A DNA stretch of 37,823 bases from Desulfobacteraceae bacterium (GTDB lineage: Bacteria; Desulfobacterota; Desulfobacteria; Desulfobacterales; Desulfobacteraceae): contig JAAEMK010001130.1 of the NCBI GenBank assembly GCA_024225635.1, forward strand, positions 1 to 37,823. Reading direction: 5' to 3'. Position 1 is the first letter of the stretch. Each line of letters begins with the position of its first letter. The notes under the pieces are model-generated. The model worked only from the letters and a program-made list of their open reading frames with translations, was not told where the DNA came from and ran no database searches. The translations under genes and the position numbers were made by a program. Positions 7,829 to 16,491 of the stretch are shown here, in pieces.

Positions 7829-9913
7829 TTAGAACCGGTAAGCCACTTGCAGACCGGCCTCTCCCGGATCGCTGTAGAGCGTATAAAAACCGCCGAAATA
7901 GCCAACGGAATCGTATTCTTCATCAAAAATATTTTTACCGTAGAGGTAGATGTCAAAATGCTCTGTTTCGTAACCTATTTTGGCGTTGACGATTCGGTAG
8001 GAACCTCTGGAATACTCGTTTGTCTTGTCGAGGAACATCTTTCCGTATCCGATTAAATCGGCTCTTGCGTAAAATCCTCCGGCATGTCGGTATTGTGCGC
8101 CAATGCTGAAGTTATATTCCGGAGCGTATGGAACTTTATTGCCTTTGTAGTCACCCTTTACGTCGCTGAACGTGTCGAATTCACTATCCGTGTAACCAAA
8201 ACCGCCCGTCAGGGTCAAGCCCTCCGTAACCTTTGCGGTTATTTCAAGTTCCACACCCTTTGAGGTCGCTTCCGCCGCATTGGTATTCCATGCCCGGAAA
8301 GGATCAATTGATTCCGACACCTGCATATCGCTGATATCCATGAAGAAAAGGGAACCATTCAACATGATGCGTTTGTTCAACGCCAGGCTTTTTATTCCTA
8401 TTTCATAGGACCATAAGGTTTCCTCATCATAACTGTAATACTGAGGATCTGTAGCAAGATGATTAAACCCGCCCGGACGATATCCCTGGGTAATATTTGC
8501 ATAGGTCATAATATCAGGCGTAAAACTGTATTCCAGGGCTAGTTTCGGCGAGACCTTCTCCCATGAGTCTTCAAGACGGTTCGAGGAATTGCGTTCCAGT
8601 TCCATCTCCTGTTTTTCATAGCGCATTCCACCGATTATTTTGAGCTGGTCCGTCAGGGCATAACCAAGCTGGCCGAAAACGGCATAGGCATCGCCGGTCA
8701 AACGAACATCGGACAGGGAATTCATCGTTGGCATCATTGACTTTACTTGTGTTCTGGTGGGATCATCGTCCGTATCGTAGTAAAGGCCGATAAGCCAGTC
8801 GAATTTACCGGAGCTTGAGTCCAGCCGCAATTCCTGGGATATTTTCTCATGTGTGTTCTCCTGATAGCCATCCATCATCTGCATGGGGCTGAAGTCAAAG
8901 TCCAGCACACAGTCATAGTTGGCTTTTCTTCTGGCGGTAATGGAAGTCAATGAAATCGTGTCAGTGACATCATATGAAATATTCATGGACTGCGTATCGA
9001 TTTTCATCTTCTGCCACTCATCAAGACCGGATGACACCTGACGATACAATGGGGTCTCTAAACGAAACATGGCGGCGCCCGCATCGGCCAGATTCATATT
9101 CGTGCCCCCGTCCGTCTCGTGGGAGAGATATGCCAGGAGCAACGAAATATCGAGTTTATCAGTTGGTTTCCAGCGGAGTTTCGCCCTGCCGGACCACCTG
9201 TCCTGTTCATATCCGGACTTGCCCGTAAACGTATTTTCTATAAATCCGTCCTTATGTTTGTATAGCCCGGCCAGGTTAAAAAAGAGTTTGTCGTCCAGTA
9301 TGGGACCGCTCAGACTGATACTCGCACCGTCCGTCAACCGGTCTCCTGATTCGGAAGAAAGGAGTTGACCGACTTCGGCAGTCACTTTTCCGTGGAGCTG
9401 ATTCGTCGGCTGTTTAGTGATAATGTTGATCGCACCGCTTTCCATATTTTTGCCATACAATGTTCCTTGGGGGCCACGCAATACTTCTATACGTTCAATG
9501 TCAATGATACCTTCTTCATATCCGACAGGGCCGAGCATTGGTACACCATCGACATACATCCCGGTGGAAGTCGTATGGTTGGCATAGATGGGGGCGGCGA
9601 TCCCCCGTGTCGAGATTCTGTTGTAGGTCAGCATGCCATCATTGAAAGCCATCATATTGGGGACATGGTCAACAATCTCCATCACGGATTTAATATTCCT
9701 GTCCTCGATATCCAGCTCATCCATTACAGTGATACTGTTGGATACATCCTGGACATTTTCTTCCTGTTTTTGAGCGGTAACGGTTATGTTTCCCAGTTCA
9801 ACATCCCCGCGTTTCTTGCTTTCCGTGGCTGTGGCAGGTGTTGCAAATAATCCTGATACAATCATAATCGTGGATATTGCGACAACGAACCGCCGGGTCT
9901 TCCGTTTTTTCAT
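7829..9913 (-). CDS. TonB-dependent outer-membrane receptor
   Basis: A 694-aa TonB-dependent receptor. It has a signal peptide (residues 1-30, ending PATATES), a TonB-box-like ITVTAQK at 43-49 and a plug domain with VLRGPQGTLYGKNMESGAINI. A long beta-barrel contains the ITQGYRPGGFN segment typical of siderophore receptors, and the protein ends in the terminal aromatic QVAYRF. It takes up a ferric siderophore or other large substrate using TonB-ExbBD energy; those genes are not in the window. AGGAG is spaced 7 nt from the ATG. The neighbouring PchR/YbtA-like AraC regulator points to iron-siderophore uptake, similar in layout to fyuA/ybtA or fptA/pchR. No clear Fur box was found in the 169-bp region upstream. 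Confidence 0.9.
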   Translation of the reverse strand: MKKRKTRRFVVAISTIMIVSGLFATPATATESKKRGDVELGNITVTAQKQEENVQDVSNSITVMDELDIEDRNIKSVMEIVDHVPNMMAFNDGMLTYNRISTRGIAAPIYANHTTSTGMYVDGVPMLGPVGYEEGIIDIERIEVLRGPQGTLYGKNMESGAINIITKQPTNQLHGKVTAEVGQLLSSESGDRLTDGASISLSGPILDDKLFFNLAGLYKHKDGFIENTFTGKSGYEQDRWSGRAKLRWKPTDKLDISLLLAYLSHETDGGTNMNLADAGAAMFRLETPLYRQVSSGLDEWQKMKIDTQSMNISYDVTDTISLTSITARRKANYDCVLDFDFSPMQMMDGYQENTHEKISQELRLDSSSGKFDWLIGLYYDTDDDPTRTQVKSMMPTMNSLSDVRLTGDAYAVFGQLGYALTDQLKIIGGMRYEKQEMELERNSSNRLEDSWEKVSPKLALEYSFTPDIMTYANITQGYRPGGFNHLATDPQYYSYDEETLWSYEIGIKSLALNKRIMLNGSLFFMDISDMQVSESIDPFRAWNTNAAEATSKGVELEITAKVTEGLTLTGGFGYTDSEFDTFSDVKGDYKGNKVPYAPEYNFSIGAQYRHAGGFYARADLIGYGKMFLDKTNEYSRGSYRIVNAKIGYETEHFDIYLYGKNIFDEEYDSVGYFGGFYTLYSDPGEAGLQVAYRF

Positions 9914-10050
9914 TCTTTTTTCTCCTGTGTCAGGTTAATCAGGGTATTATTACCCCCGCAACATTACCCGAACAGACTACCGCCTGCTTTTCATTGCTGA
10001 CTTTTTGTTTATCATTACGAACTTTTTTCAGGGTAACGAATAGGGAAGGT

Positions 10051-10077
10051 AAAAAAATCAGGAGGGGAAATACCTGA
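10051..10077 (-). terminator. Rho-independent terminator after the AraC-type regulator gene
   Basis: On the minus strand TCAGG and CCTGA form a short stem (5 bp, 10-nt loop) directly followed by seven T. It begins 6 nt after the regulator's stop codon. The stem is weak, so partial readthrough into the receptor gene is possible. Confidence 0.45.
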
Positions 10078-10082
10078 AGGAA

Positions 10083-11126
10083 TCAGGATAGAAGATCCTG
10101 CGGGTTGGTGCCGAAGTGTTTTTTAAATGCCCTGGTAAAATTTCCATGATGCTTATACCCCACGTTGAATGCCACTTCCGTGACACTTTTTTCCTTGCTT
10201 TTCAGCAGTTTTCTGGCCCGTTCAAGGCGCAGGATGCGCAAATGGTCAAACACACTGGTTCCGAACTGCTGCCGGAATCCTTGATTCAGTTTATTCTTGT
10301 TAAGTCCCACCTGCATGGCAAGGTCCATCAGGGAAGGGGGATTTTCAAGGCTGTTGTTTAAAAGATGCTCAGCCTTGCGGATACGTTCCAGGTCATCCAG
10401 GCGAAGTCCTGTGATGTTGGCTGAGATGACATCCGGGGTAAGAAATTGCGCCATGGTGTGAGTAATCAGTTCCAGTGTTTTGCTTTCCAGGTACAACCGT
10501 CTCAATGGGCCTTGATACGGACAATCCAGTATTTGCTGAACAGCCATATTGCAAAGCGGCGTCAAGGCCGAAGAACGGCAATAATAATTCTCATTATCAC
10601 CGTTTAAAATATCCTGTAACCGGTCAGGGATATTGTCACGACAGCCGGTTAACAGATCTTTGAGAACCGTTGGCTCGGTATGGATTCTGACACATGCAAT
10701 ATGTTTTTTTGATGGTGACCGGCCCCTTCCCCGGCATGACGGTAAACAATTTATTATGCTGTGCCGGGATTTATAATGATAGAAATCTTCCTGCCCCTTT
10801 TCGTGGGTTATTCTGTATTTCACATCTCCGGAGACACTGAACCCTAAATCAATCAGCGGATGCTCATTTTCGAAACTGATGGTGAGATCTTCCTTCAGCT
10901 TATATTTGCCAATGCCGAGAACCAACCCGGGTCTGATCTTGATCATGCTCATAAAGCCATGGCCGAGCTCTTTTGGCCACTCCCAGTGTGCTTCAAACCC
11001 ATTCGGATTCTCCTGCATCCTGTCCATGTCCTGGAAATTTCCAAAGAGTTTTTTAAAGTCCATTTGTGTTATTTCGAGATTCATCTGCCGCCAATTTACA
11101 AGCCGTTCGTCAATATTGTTAGCCAT
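10083..11126 (-). CDS. AraC-family transcriptional regulator, PchR/YbtA-like
   Basis: A 347-aa regulator with an N-terminal ligand-sensing region and a C-terminal AraC DNA-binding domain (about residues 245-345) holding two helix-turn-helix units. The first lies around SLMDLAMQVGLNKNKLNQGF, and the second around VTEVAFNVGYKHHGNFTRAF, with the family-typical end KKHFGTNPQDL. The N-terminal layout and the NKNKLNQGFRQQFG segment resemble PchR/YbtA proteins, which activate siderophore receptor genes when they bind the ferric siderophore. It lies directly upstream of, and in the same direction as, the TonB receptor gene. The ATG at 11126 follows an in-frame GTG at 11129. Neither has an obvious Shine-Dalgarno, so the exact start is uncertain by one codon. 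Confidence 0.85.
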   Translation of the reverse strand: MANNIDERLVNWRQMNLEITQMDFKKLFGNFQDMDRMQENPNGFEAHWEWPKELGHGFMSMIKIRPGLVLGIGKYKLKEDLTISFENEHPLIDLGFSVSGDVKYRITHEKGQEDFYHYKSRHSIINCLPSCRGRGRSPSKKHIACVRIHTEPTVLKDLLTGCRDNIPDRLQDILNGDNENYYCRSSALTPLCNMAVQQILDCPYQGPLRRLYLESKTLELITHTMAQFLTPDVISANITGLRLDDLERIRKAEHLLNNSLENPPSLMDLAMQVGLNKNKLNQGFRQQFGTSVFDHLRILRLERARKLLKSKEKSVTEVAFNVGYKHHGNFTRAFKKHFGTNPQDLLS

Positions 11127-11176
11127 CACTAATCATGTTGAATGTGCTTAACAAATACAAACCGCTTCGTCAATAA

Positions 11177-11374
11177 TTTTCCACCCGTGGGGACAGGTTT
11201 CAGATACACGGTTCCGGCATGGGGTGTGCCGACTGTCACGGCAGGGGCCACACAGATGAAAAAAACGTGGATAAGGCGGTCATGCCGTCCAGAGCATGTA
11301 ACTCGACCTGCCCAAGGCCCAATCGGCCCGGTCCGTGCCGGGCAACTCCCACGAAATCAGGATCGACAAACTGA
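11177..11374 (+). pseudogene. Fragment of a multihaem c-type cytochrome
   Basis: An open stretch of 65 codons without a start begins right after a TAA (11174-11176). It contains one haem-binding CxxCH motif, CADCHG (codons 11225-11239), followed by GHTDEKNVDKAVMPSRACNSTC. This closely resembles a haem region of octahaem/multihaem cytochromes of the hydroxylamine-oxidoreductase or nitrite-reductase type, where the next haem motif normally follows as CxSCH. Here that position reads CNSTCP, and downstream similarity seems to move into another frame (IGPVRAGQ), which suggests small indels. A short decayed remnant with no function expected. Confidence 0.45.
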
Positions 11375-11443
11375 TTTTTTGTTGCTGGATTTAAGTAAGA
11401 TGGCCCCTAATTCTCGATTTTTTAAACCGATTGTTCGGTGCAA

Positions 11444-11908
11444 CTATTTGCTAATCGCCAGAGTAAGGGGTAAACCTGCGCCAACATACCTAAACACGGC
11501 AGCACTTCGGCTAACGGGCTGAACTTCCCTGGTCACCGCAATATCGATCGCCTTACGTGGTACAGCCACGGCAATCTGTATATTTTCGTTTTTCAGAAAG
11601 ACAAACAAATTAATGTCATCCCGTTCACTGACCCTCGCTTTCGTGACAGCTGATGGGACCTTTGTTCCAATAACGGCCTCTATCTCCGTCAGGGGGGTAT
11701 ATGGAGCAAAAATATACAATCGATCCCACTCTCTTTGGTTAATCTCATCCATCCGCAAGTGCTCACCCGTCTTCAGACCTTTGTACGCGCTTGCTATATC
11801 TTGTATAAACTTGGCTGCTTCGTCGTCACGATTAGAGCAGGCCAGCAGTAGTACAGACAGGATTAACAGAATACTTAACGATGTACGTGTAAGAAATGTC
11901 CCTATCAT
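11444..11908 (-). CDS. Uncharacterised lipoprotein
   Basis: A 154-aa protein starting at ATG 11908, with a lipoprotein signal peptide (SILLILSVLLLACSN; Cys24 would carry the lipid). The mature part contains a conserved-looking WDRLYIFAPYTPLTEIEAVIG region. I have a faint memory of this motif in small uncharacterised lipoproteins but cannot assign a function. An upstream in-frame extension to 12034 exists, but it overlaps the real second-frame coding of the HNH remnant and is rejected. No good Shine-Dalgarno is visible. It lies 43 nt downstream of the broken HNH gene on the same strand and could have been co-transcribed with it. Confidence 0.6.
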   Translation of the reverse strand: MIGTFLTRTSLSILLILSVLLLACSNRDDEAAKFIQDIASAYKGLKTGEHLRMDEINQREWDRLYIFAPYTPLTEIEAVIGTKVPSAVTKARVSERDDINLFVFLKNENIQIAVAVPRKAIDIAVTREVQPVSRSAAVFRYVGAGLPLTLAISK

Positions 11909-11951
11909 GATGTCACACCATAGACTATTTTTTCTGCCGAGTTGGAATAAA

Positions 11952-12496
11952 TTAAGTCTCCTCCACCAGCCAAGTTGATCTGAATGAGTTTTCCTGAAGC
12001 CCAGGCCTGTACACATAAAGAGCTGTCGTAGCATTGGAGCTGAAAATAGCCGCCGTTATTGGATGTGCCCACACAAATTCCTTTTCGGATTTCTTGAGAT
12101 TCTTATACCTGTCATAAATTTTCAAGTTAACTCTCCTTTATTCTTGTCTATTAAACTTGCATGGTATTGGCAGCACCAAATACCGTTTTTGTCACTACTA
12201 ATAAATTCAGCTCTCTTTCCTCCTCTGCCACGAGGGCCATTTTCTGCTGCGCTATATATATGACACGCAACTCCCATATTTACAGTTCCATCTGATTCAT
12301 AAAAAAGACCCATTGTTGGCTTCTTGCATCTTGGGACTGAACACTTTCCTCCAGCTTTTCTATAGAGGATCTCAGGAACCCCACGATTGAAATTGATTCT
12401 ACCGTTCCCAGATTTTGTACTACTTTTCGCCATGTTTGTTGTTAATTTTTTGATGGTTCTATCCTTGTTGGGGACATGTAAACCCCAGTTATTCAA
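11952..12496 (-). pseudogene. HNH-type endonuclease-like protein, broken by a frameshift
   Basis: The first part (from TTG 12496 or ATG 12433) encodes AGGKCSVPRC, then GVACHIYSAAENGPRG, then NGIWCCQYHASLIDKN. This is the pattern of a compact HNH/zinc nuclease domain found in many defence and effector proteins, with zinc-binding cysteines and the central His. The frame stops at 12122-12124, just after GELT. In the next frame, without a start, the sequence continues convincingly (KIYDRYKNLKKSEKEF, matching where the helix after the HNH core belongs) for about 55 more codons to a TAA at 11952-11954. A single-base deletion near 12120-12126 explains this. The later residues (TTALYVYRPGL) are not recognised. 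It may be a genuine pseudogene or a sequencing error. Restriction, defence or toxin roles are possible. Confidence 0.55.
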
Positions 12497-12851
12497 CTTT
12501 TTTTAGATAACATGCTGCTACGGAATAATAACCAGAAGGCTTATGTATTTAATTATCCACACCCAAACATAATTTCAGTACACCCTGATCAAGAAAATAA
12601 CAAGGATGCGACCATTAAAGATCAACTTTGTTTGAGATTATCCATCCTAATCTTAAAAGTTCCTCATGGCCGCCCTCACACATGAGCTGCGCCCCCAGAA
12701 TATGTACCAATACTACCTGAGATGATCCGGGGGGGGATAGCTGGCTTAGCATTACGCCATTGACAAGCTATGCTTGATTTTGTAGTTTTTCCTAAATTGT
12801 ATGCTGGTTCTCTAAAAAAGTTGTTAACCTGTTACAGAGGAGAAGATTGAG
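12497..12851. other. 355-bp AT-rich intergenic region upstream of the peptide importer
   Basis: No real gene recognised. A 19-codon frame (12666-12725, ending LRPQNMYQYYLR) has no start signals and may be the tail of a lost gene. A possible promoter lies at 12760-12788. The region separates the decayed minus-strand genes from the importer operon. Confidence 0.5.
12760..12788 (+). promoter_or_regulatory. Possible sigma-70 promoter of the dpp operon
   Basis: TTGACA (12760-12765) and TAGTTT (12783-12788) are separated by 17 nt. The -35 is a perfect match; the -10 is weak. Transcription would start near 12795, about 57 nt upstream of dppA, whose AGGAG Shine-Dalgarno is at 12838-12842. Confidence 0.4.
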
Positions 12852-14453
12852 ATGAAATGGCGTTACATCGTTAAAACCGCATTGTTTGCGGTCTTGTTCA
12901 GCTTAGTTGCCTTGTCAGCCCAGGCCAAGACCTTTGTCTATTGTTCCGAAGGAAGCCCCGAGGGTTTTACCCCCTGTCTCTACACGGCCGGCACCACCTT
13001 TGATGCCTCTGCCCGGCAGATATTCGACAAACTGGCACTTTTCGAAAGGGGAACCACCAAGATAATCCCGGGTCTTGCAACCTCCTGGGATATATCCGCA
13101 GACGGTAAGGTCTACACCTTCCACCTGAGAAAAGGGGTCAAGTTCCATACCACCAAGTTTTTCACCCCCACCCGTGACTTTAACGCGGATGATGTCCTGT
13201 TCTCCTTTGAGCGTCAGCTGAACCCGGCCCACCCCTACCATAAGGTGTCGGGCGGGGCCTATGAGTACTTCAACTCCATGAGCATGCCGGACCTGATCAA
13301 ATCCATCGTAAAAAAAGACGATTACACCGTCGTCTTCAACCTGAACAGGCCCGAAGCGCCGTTCATCGCCAACATCGCCATGGCTTTTGCCTCCATCCAC
13401 TCCGCCGAGTATGCGGACAAAATGATGAAGGCCGGCACCCCGGATGAGTTCGACCAGAAACCCGTCGGCACCGGTCCCTTTGCCTTTGTTTCATACCAGA
13501 AAGACTCTTTCATCCGGTTCAAGGCCTTTGACCAATACTGGCGAGGGCGTGCCAAGATAGATAAGCTGGTTTTCAGCATCACCCCGGACGCCTCGGTGCG
13601 GTATGCCAAGCTCAAGGCAGGGGAGTGTCACCTCATGCCCTACCCAAATCCTGCCGACCTTGCCCAGATGCGGGCGGACAAGAGCATCAACCTCATGGAG
13701 CAGGAGGGCCTCAATGTGGGGTACCTTGCCTTTAACACCCTGAAAGTGGAAGCGTTCAAGAATGTCAAGGTCCGCCGGGCCCTGTCCATGGCCATCAACA
13801 AGCAGACCATCATAGACGCTGTTTTCCAAGGCGCCGGTAAGATCGCCAAAAACCCCATTCCGCCCACCATATGGTCCTACAATGAGGCGGTTGACGATTA
13901 CCCCTACAATCCTGCAAAAGCCAAGGCCCTCCTGGCCGAGGCCGGTTACCCCAATGGGTTTGAGACCAATGTCTGGGCCATGCCCGTCCAGCGTCCTTAC
14001 AACCCCAACGCCCGCCGCATGGCTGAGATCATCCAGGAAGACTGGGCCAATGTCGGCGTAAAAGCCAAGATCGTCACCTTTGAGTGGGGCGAGTACCTGA
14101 AGCGCTCCAAGGCGGGCGAACATGAGAGCGTTCTTCTGGGCTGGACCGGCGACAATGGCGACCCGGACAACTTCCTGGCGGTTCTCCTTGGCTGCGACGC
14201 CGTGTACAGCGGCAACAGGGCCATGTGGTGCTACAAACCCTTTGAGGACCGTATTCAGAAAGCCAAAGTGACTGCCGACCCGGCCGAGAGAACCCGTCTC
14301 TATGAAGAGGCCCAGATGATCTTCAAGGAGCAGGCCCCCTGGGTGACCATTGCCCATTCCGTGGTGTATGAGCCAATGAACACCAAGGTCAAGAATTACA
14401 AGATCGACCCCTTTGGCGGTCATATCTTCTACGGCGTGGATCTGGAAGATTAA
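12852..14453 (+). CDS. dppA: Peptide ABC transporter, periplasmic substrate-binding protein (DppA-like)
   Basis: A 533-aa SBP_bac_5 (cluster C) binding protein. The signal peptide ends at residue 25 (LSAQA, then KTF). The mature start (FVYCSEGSPEGFTPCLYTAG) closely matches E. coli DppA. Further family hallmarks are the PVGTGPFAFVSY segment and an FNTLKVEAFKNVKVRRALSMA segment. The DNxDPDNFL-type segment appears here as GDNGDPDNFLAVLLG, with the paired cysteines CDAVYSGNRAMWC. It delivers dipeptides or short peptides to the DppBC permease. It is the first gene of a five-gene operon, followed after 74 nt by the permease with an intervening hairpin. Haem or delta-aminolevulinate are alternative cargoes known for DppA. 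Confidence 0.92.
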   Translation: MKWRYIVKTALFAVLFSLVALSAQAKTFVYCSEGSPEGFTPCLYTAGTTFDASARQIFDKLALFERGTTKIIPGLATSWDISADGKVYTFHLRKGVKFHTTKFFTPTRDFNADDVLFSFERQLNPAHPYHKVSGGAYEYFNSMSMPDLIKSIVKKDDYTVVFNLNRPEAPFIANIAMAFASIHSAEYADKMMKAGTPDEFDQKPVGTGPFAFVSYQKDSFIRFKAFDQYWRGRAKIDKLVFSITPDASVRYAKLKAGECHLMPYPNPADLAQMRADKSINLMEQEGLNVGYLAFNTLKVEAFKNVKVRRALSMAINKQTIIDAVFQGAGKIAKNPIPPTIWSYNEAVDDYPYNPAKAKALLAEAGYPNGFETNVWAMPVQRPYNPNARRMAEIIQEDWANVGVKAKIVTFEWGEYLKRSKAGEHESVLLGWTGDNGDPDNFLAVLLGCDAVYSGNRAMWCYKPFEDRIQKAKVTADPAERTRLYEEAQMIFKEQAPWVTIAHSVVYEPMNTKVKNYKIDPFGGHIFYGVDLED

Positions 14454-14474
14454 ACAGCCGTTTTGATTAATCCT

Positions 14475-14501
14475 GGCGGTGCGGGCCTGTCCCGTGCCGC
14501 C
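14475..14501 (+). terminator. Intercistronic hairpin between dppA and dppB
   Basis: GGCGGTGCGGG and CCCGTGCCGCC form an 11-bp stem (two G-T wobbles) with a CCTGT loop, followed by a second small CGCTTT/AAAGCG-like stem. No T-run follows. Such hairpins between a binding-protein gene and its permease often stabilise the upstream mRNA, giving more binding protein than membrane subunits. Partial termination is the alternative. Confidence 0.5.
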
Positions 14502-14527
14502 GCTTTCAAAAGCGAATCCAATTTGCC

Positions 14528-15538
14528 ATGATTCAATTTATTTTCAGACGGTTCTTTTATGTGTTCCCCGCGTTTATCGGGGTTACCCTGCTTACCTTTT
14601 CCCTGATCCATCTCATTCCGGGGGACCCGGTTGAACTCAGGGCCGGGGAGCGGGGCATCGATCCCGTGCGGCACGCCAAACTCAAGGCGGAAATGGGCCT
14701 GGACAAGCCCCTGACCGTTCAATACTTCAAATACATCAAGGGCGTATCCCAGGGAGACCTGGGCAAATCATTTGTCACCAAACGGCCGATCCTGGACGAG
14801 TTTTTTGCCCTGTTCCCGGCCACCCTGGAGCTTTCCTTCTGCGCCATGACCTTCGCCATTTTGTTCGGGCTGCCGGCGGGAATCCTGGCCGGGGTGAAGC
14901 GGGGCTCCCCCATTGACCACACGGTCATGGGTATCTCGCTTACCGGATACTCCATGCCCATCTTCTGGTGGGGCCTTCTCCTGATCCTGTTCTTTTCCGT
15001 GAAACTCGGGTGGACCCCGGTGTCGGGCAGGCTGTCCGCCCTCTACTGGATCGACACGGATACCGGGTTTATGCTCATCGACACCCTGCGGTCCGATGAG
15101 AAAGGGGCGTTCAAGTCGGCCCTGAGCCATTTGATCCTGCCCTCCATTGTCCTTGGCACCATCCCCCTTGCCGTGATCGCCCGCATGACCCGGTCCGCCA
15201 TGCTGGAGGTGCTCCAGGAGGACTATGTGCGGACCGCAAAGGCAAAGGGCCTTTCGCCCCTGCGGATCATCATGGTCCACGCCCTGCGGAACGCCCTGAT
15301 CCCGGTGATCACCGTGATAGGGCTCCAGACCGGGGTGCTCCTGGCCGGGGCCATCCTCACCGAGACCATATTCGCCTGGCCCGGGGTGGGGAAATGGATC
15401 GTGGAGTCCATCAACCGGCGGGACTATCCCGCCATCCAGGGGGGCATCCTGATCATCGCCACCCTGATCATTTTTGTGAATCTTGCGGTGGACCTTTTAT
15501 ACGGCGTTGTCAATCCCCGTATCCGCCACACCCGTTAG
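14528..15538 (+). CDS. dppB: Peptide ABC transporter permease (DppB-like)
   Basis: A 336-aa inner-membrane permease of the OppB/DppB family. It has the typical first helix (IFRRFFYVFPAFIGVTLLTF) and LIPGDPVELRAGE shortly after. The EAA-type coupling loop reads DYVRTAKAKGLSPLRIIMVHALRNALIPV, and the end reads DYPAIQGGILIIATLIIFVNLAVDLLYGVVNPRIR. Six membrane segments are expected. It pairs with DppC to form the channel and contacts the ATPases through the coupling loop. No strong Shine-Dalgarno precedes the ATG. The next gene starts 29 nt downstream. Confidence 0.92.
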   Translation: MIQFIFRRFFYVFPAFIGVTLLTFSLIHLIPGDPVELRAGERGIDPVRHAKLKAEMGLDKPLTVQYFKYIKGVSQGDLGKSFVTKRPILDEFFALFPATLELSFCAMTFAILFGLPAGILAGVKRGSPIDHTVMGISLTGYSMPIFWWGLLLILFFSVKLGWTPVSGRLSALYWIDTDTGFMLIDTLRSDEKGAFKSALSHLILPSIVLGTIPLAVIARMTRSAMLEVLQEDYVRTAKAKGLSPLRIIMVHALRNALIPVITVIGLQTGVLLAGAILTETIFAWPGVGKWIVESINRRDYPAIQGGILIIATLIIFVNLAVDLLYGVVNPRIRHTR

Positions 15539-15567
15539 GGCAACAACCGTTAGGAAAGATATAAAAG

Positions 15568-16467
15568 ATGAGCAAACCCATCGCTGCAACCAACAACCAG
15601 GCCGCCCCGCCCCACCCCCTCAAGGAGTTCTGGAAATATTTTTCAGAAAACAGGGGCGCGGTCATGGGGCTATATTTCATTGTTTTTGCCATTTTCCTGG
15701 CTATTTTCGCCAATGTCCTGGCTCCCCACAGCCCCTTTCACCAATACAGGGACGCCATTCTCCAGCCTCCCTGCTTCATGGAGGGGGGGAGTATGAAGTT
15801 CTTCCTCGGTACCGACGATGTGGGACGGTGCATCCTCTCCCGGCTGATCCACGGGGCCCGGCTCAGCCTGTTCGTGGGCTGCATAGTCGTCACCCTGTCC
15901 CTGGCCGCCGGTATCATCCTGGGGCTTACCTCCGGGTATTTTGGGGGATATTACGAGGCGTTTGTCATGCGGCTCATGGATATCATGCTGGCCCTTCCCA
16001 GCCTGCTGCTGGCAATGGCCATCGTGGCCATCCTGGGCCCGAGCCTGAGGAACGCCATCCTGGCCATTGCCATTGTGGTGCTGCCCCATTATGTGCGGCT
16101 CACCCGGGCCTCGGTCATGTCTGAAAAGAACCGGGATTACGTCACCGCCTCCCGGGTCTGCGGCGCGGGCCCCCTGCGCATGATGTTCGCGGTGCTCCTG
16201 CCCAACTGCATGGCGCCCCTGATCGTACAGGCCACCCTGGGATTTTCCACGGCCATCCTGGACGCCGCCGCCCTGGGTTTCCTGGGCATGGGCGCACAGC
16301 CGCCCACCCCGGAGTGGGGGGCCATGCTGGCCAACGCCCTCCAGTTTATCCAGCGGGCCTGGTGGGTGGTTACCTTTCCGGGGGTAACCATTCTGCTCAC
16401 GGTGCTTGCGTTCAACCTGGCGGGGGACGGGCTCCGGGACGCATTGGACCCAAAAATGAAGCGGTAA
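15568..16467 (+). CDS. dppC: Peptide ABC transporter permease (DppC-like)
   Basis: A 299-aa partner permease with the OppC N-terminal helix (MGLYFIVFAIFLAIFANVLAP). It carries the LGTDDVGRCILSRLIHGARLSL signature seen in DppC/OppC proteins, a coupling loop around RDYVTASRVCGAGPLRMMFAVLLPN, and the FNLAGDGLRDALDPKMKR end. AGGAAAG lies about 8 nt before the ATG. Its stop is 24 nt before the first ATPase gene. Function: half of the membrane channel of the peptide importer. Confidence 0.92.
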   Translation: MSKPIAATNNQAAPPHPLKEFWKYFSENRGAVMGLYFIVFAIFLAIFANVLAPHSPFHQYRDAILQPPCFMEGGSMKFFLGTDDVGRCILSRLIHGARLSLFVGCIVVTLSLAAGIILGLTSGYFGGYYEAFVMRLMDIMLALPSLLLAMAIVAILGPSLRNAILAIAIVVLPHYVRLTRASVMSEKNRDYVTASRVCGAGPLRMMFAVLLPNCMAPLIVQATLGFSTAILDAAALGFLGMGAQPPTPEWGAMLANALQFIQRAWWVVTFPGVTILLTVLAFNLAGDGLRDALDPKMKR

Positions 16468-16491
16468 AAAAACAACAGTCGAGATGAAACA

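Noticed and set aside
9914-10050. Fur box upstream of the TonB-dependent receptor
   Set aside because: AATGATAAAC at about 10009-10018 (minus strand) resembles half a Fur site, but the 7-1-7 symmetry is absent.
11142-11522. A 126-codon plus-strand frame across the cytochrome remnant
   Set aside because: The haem motif is in a different frame. This frame mixes remnant and non-coding sequence and overlaps the lipoprotein's 3' end.
12666-12725. A 19-codon frame ending LRPQNMYQYYLR
   Set aside because: No ribosome-binding site and no recognisable family; too short to call more than a possible gene tail.
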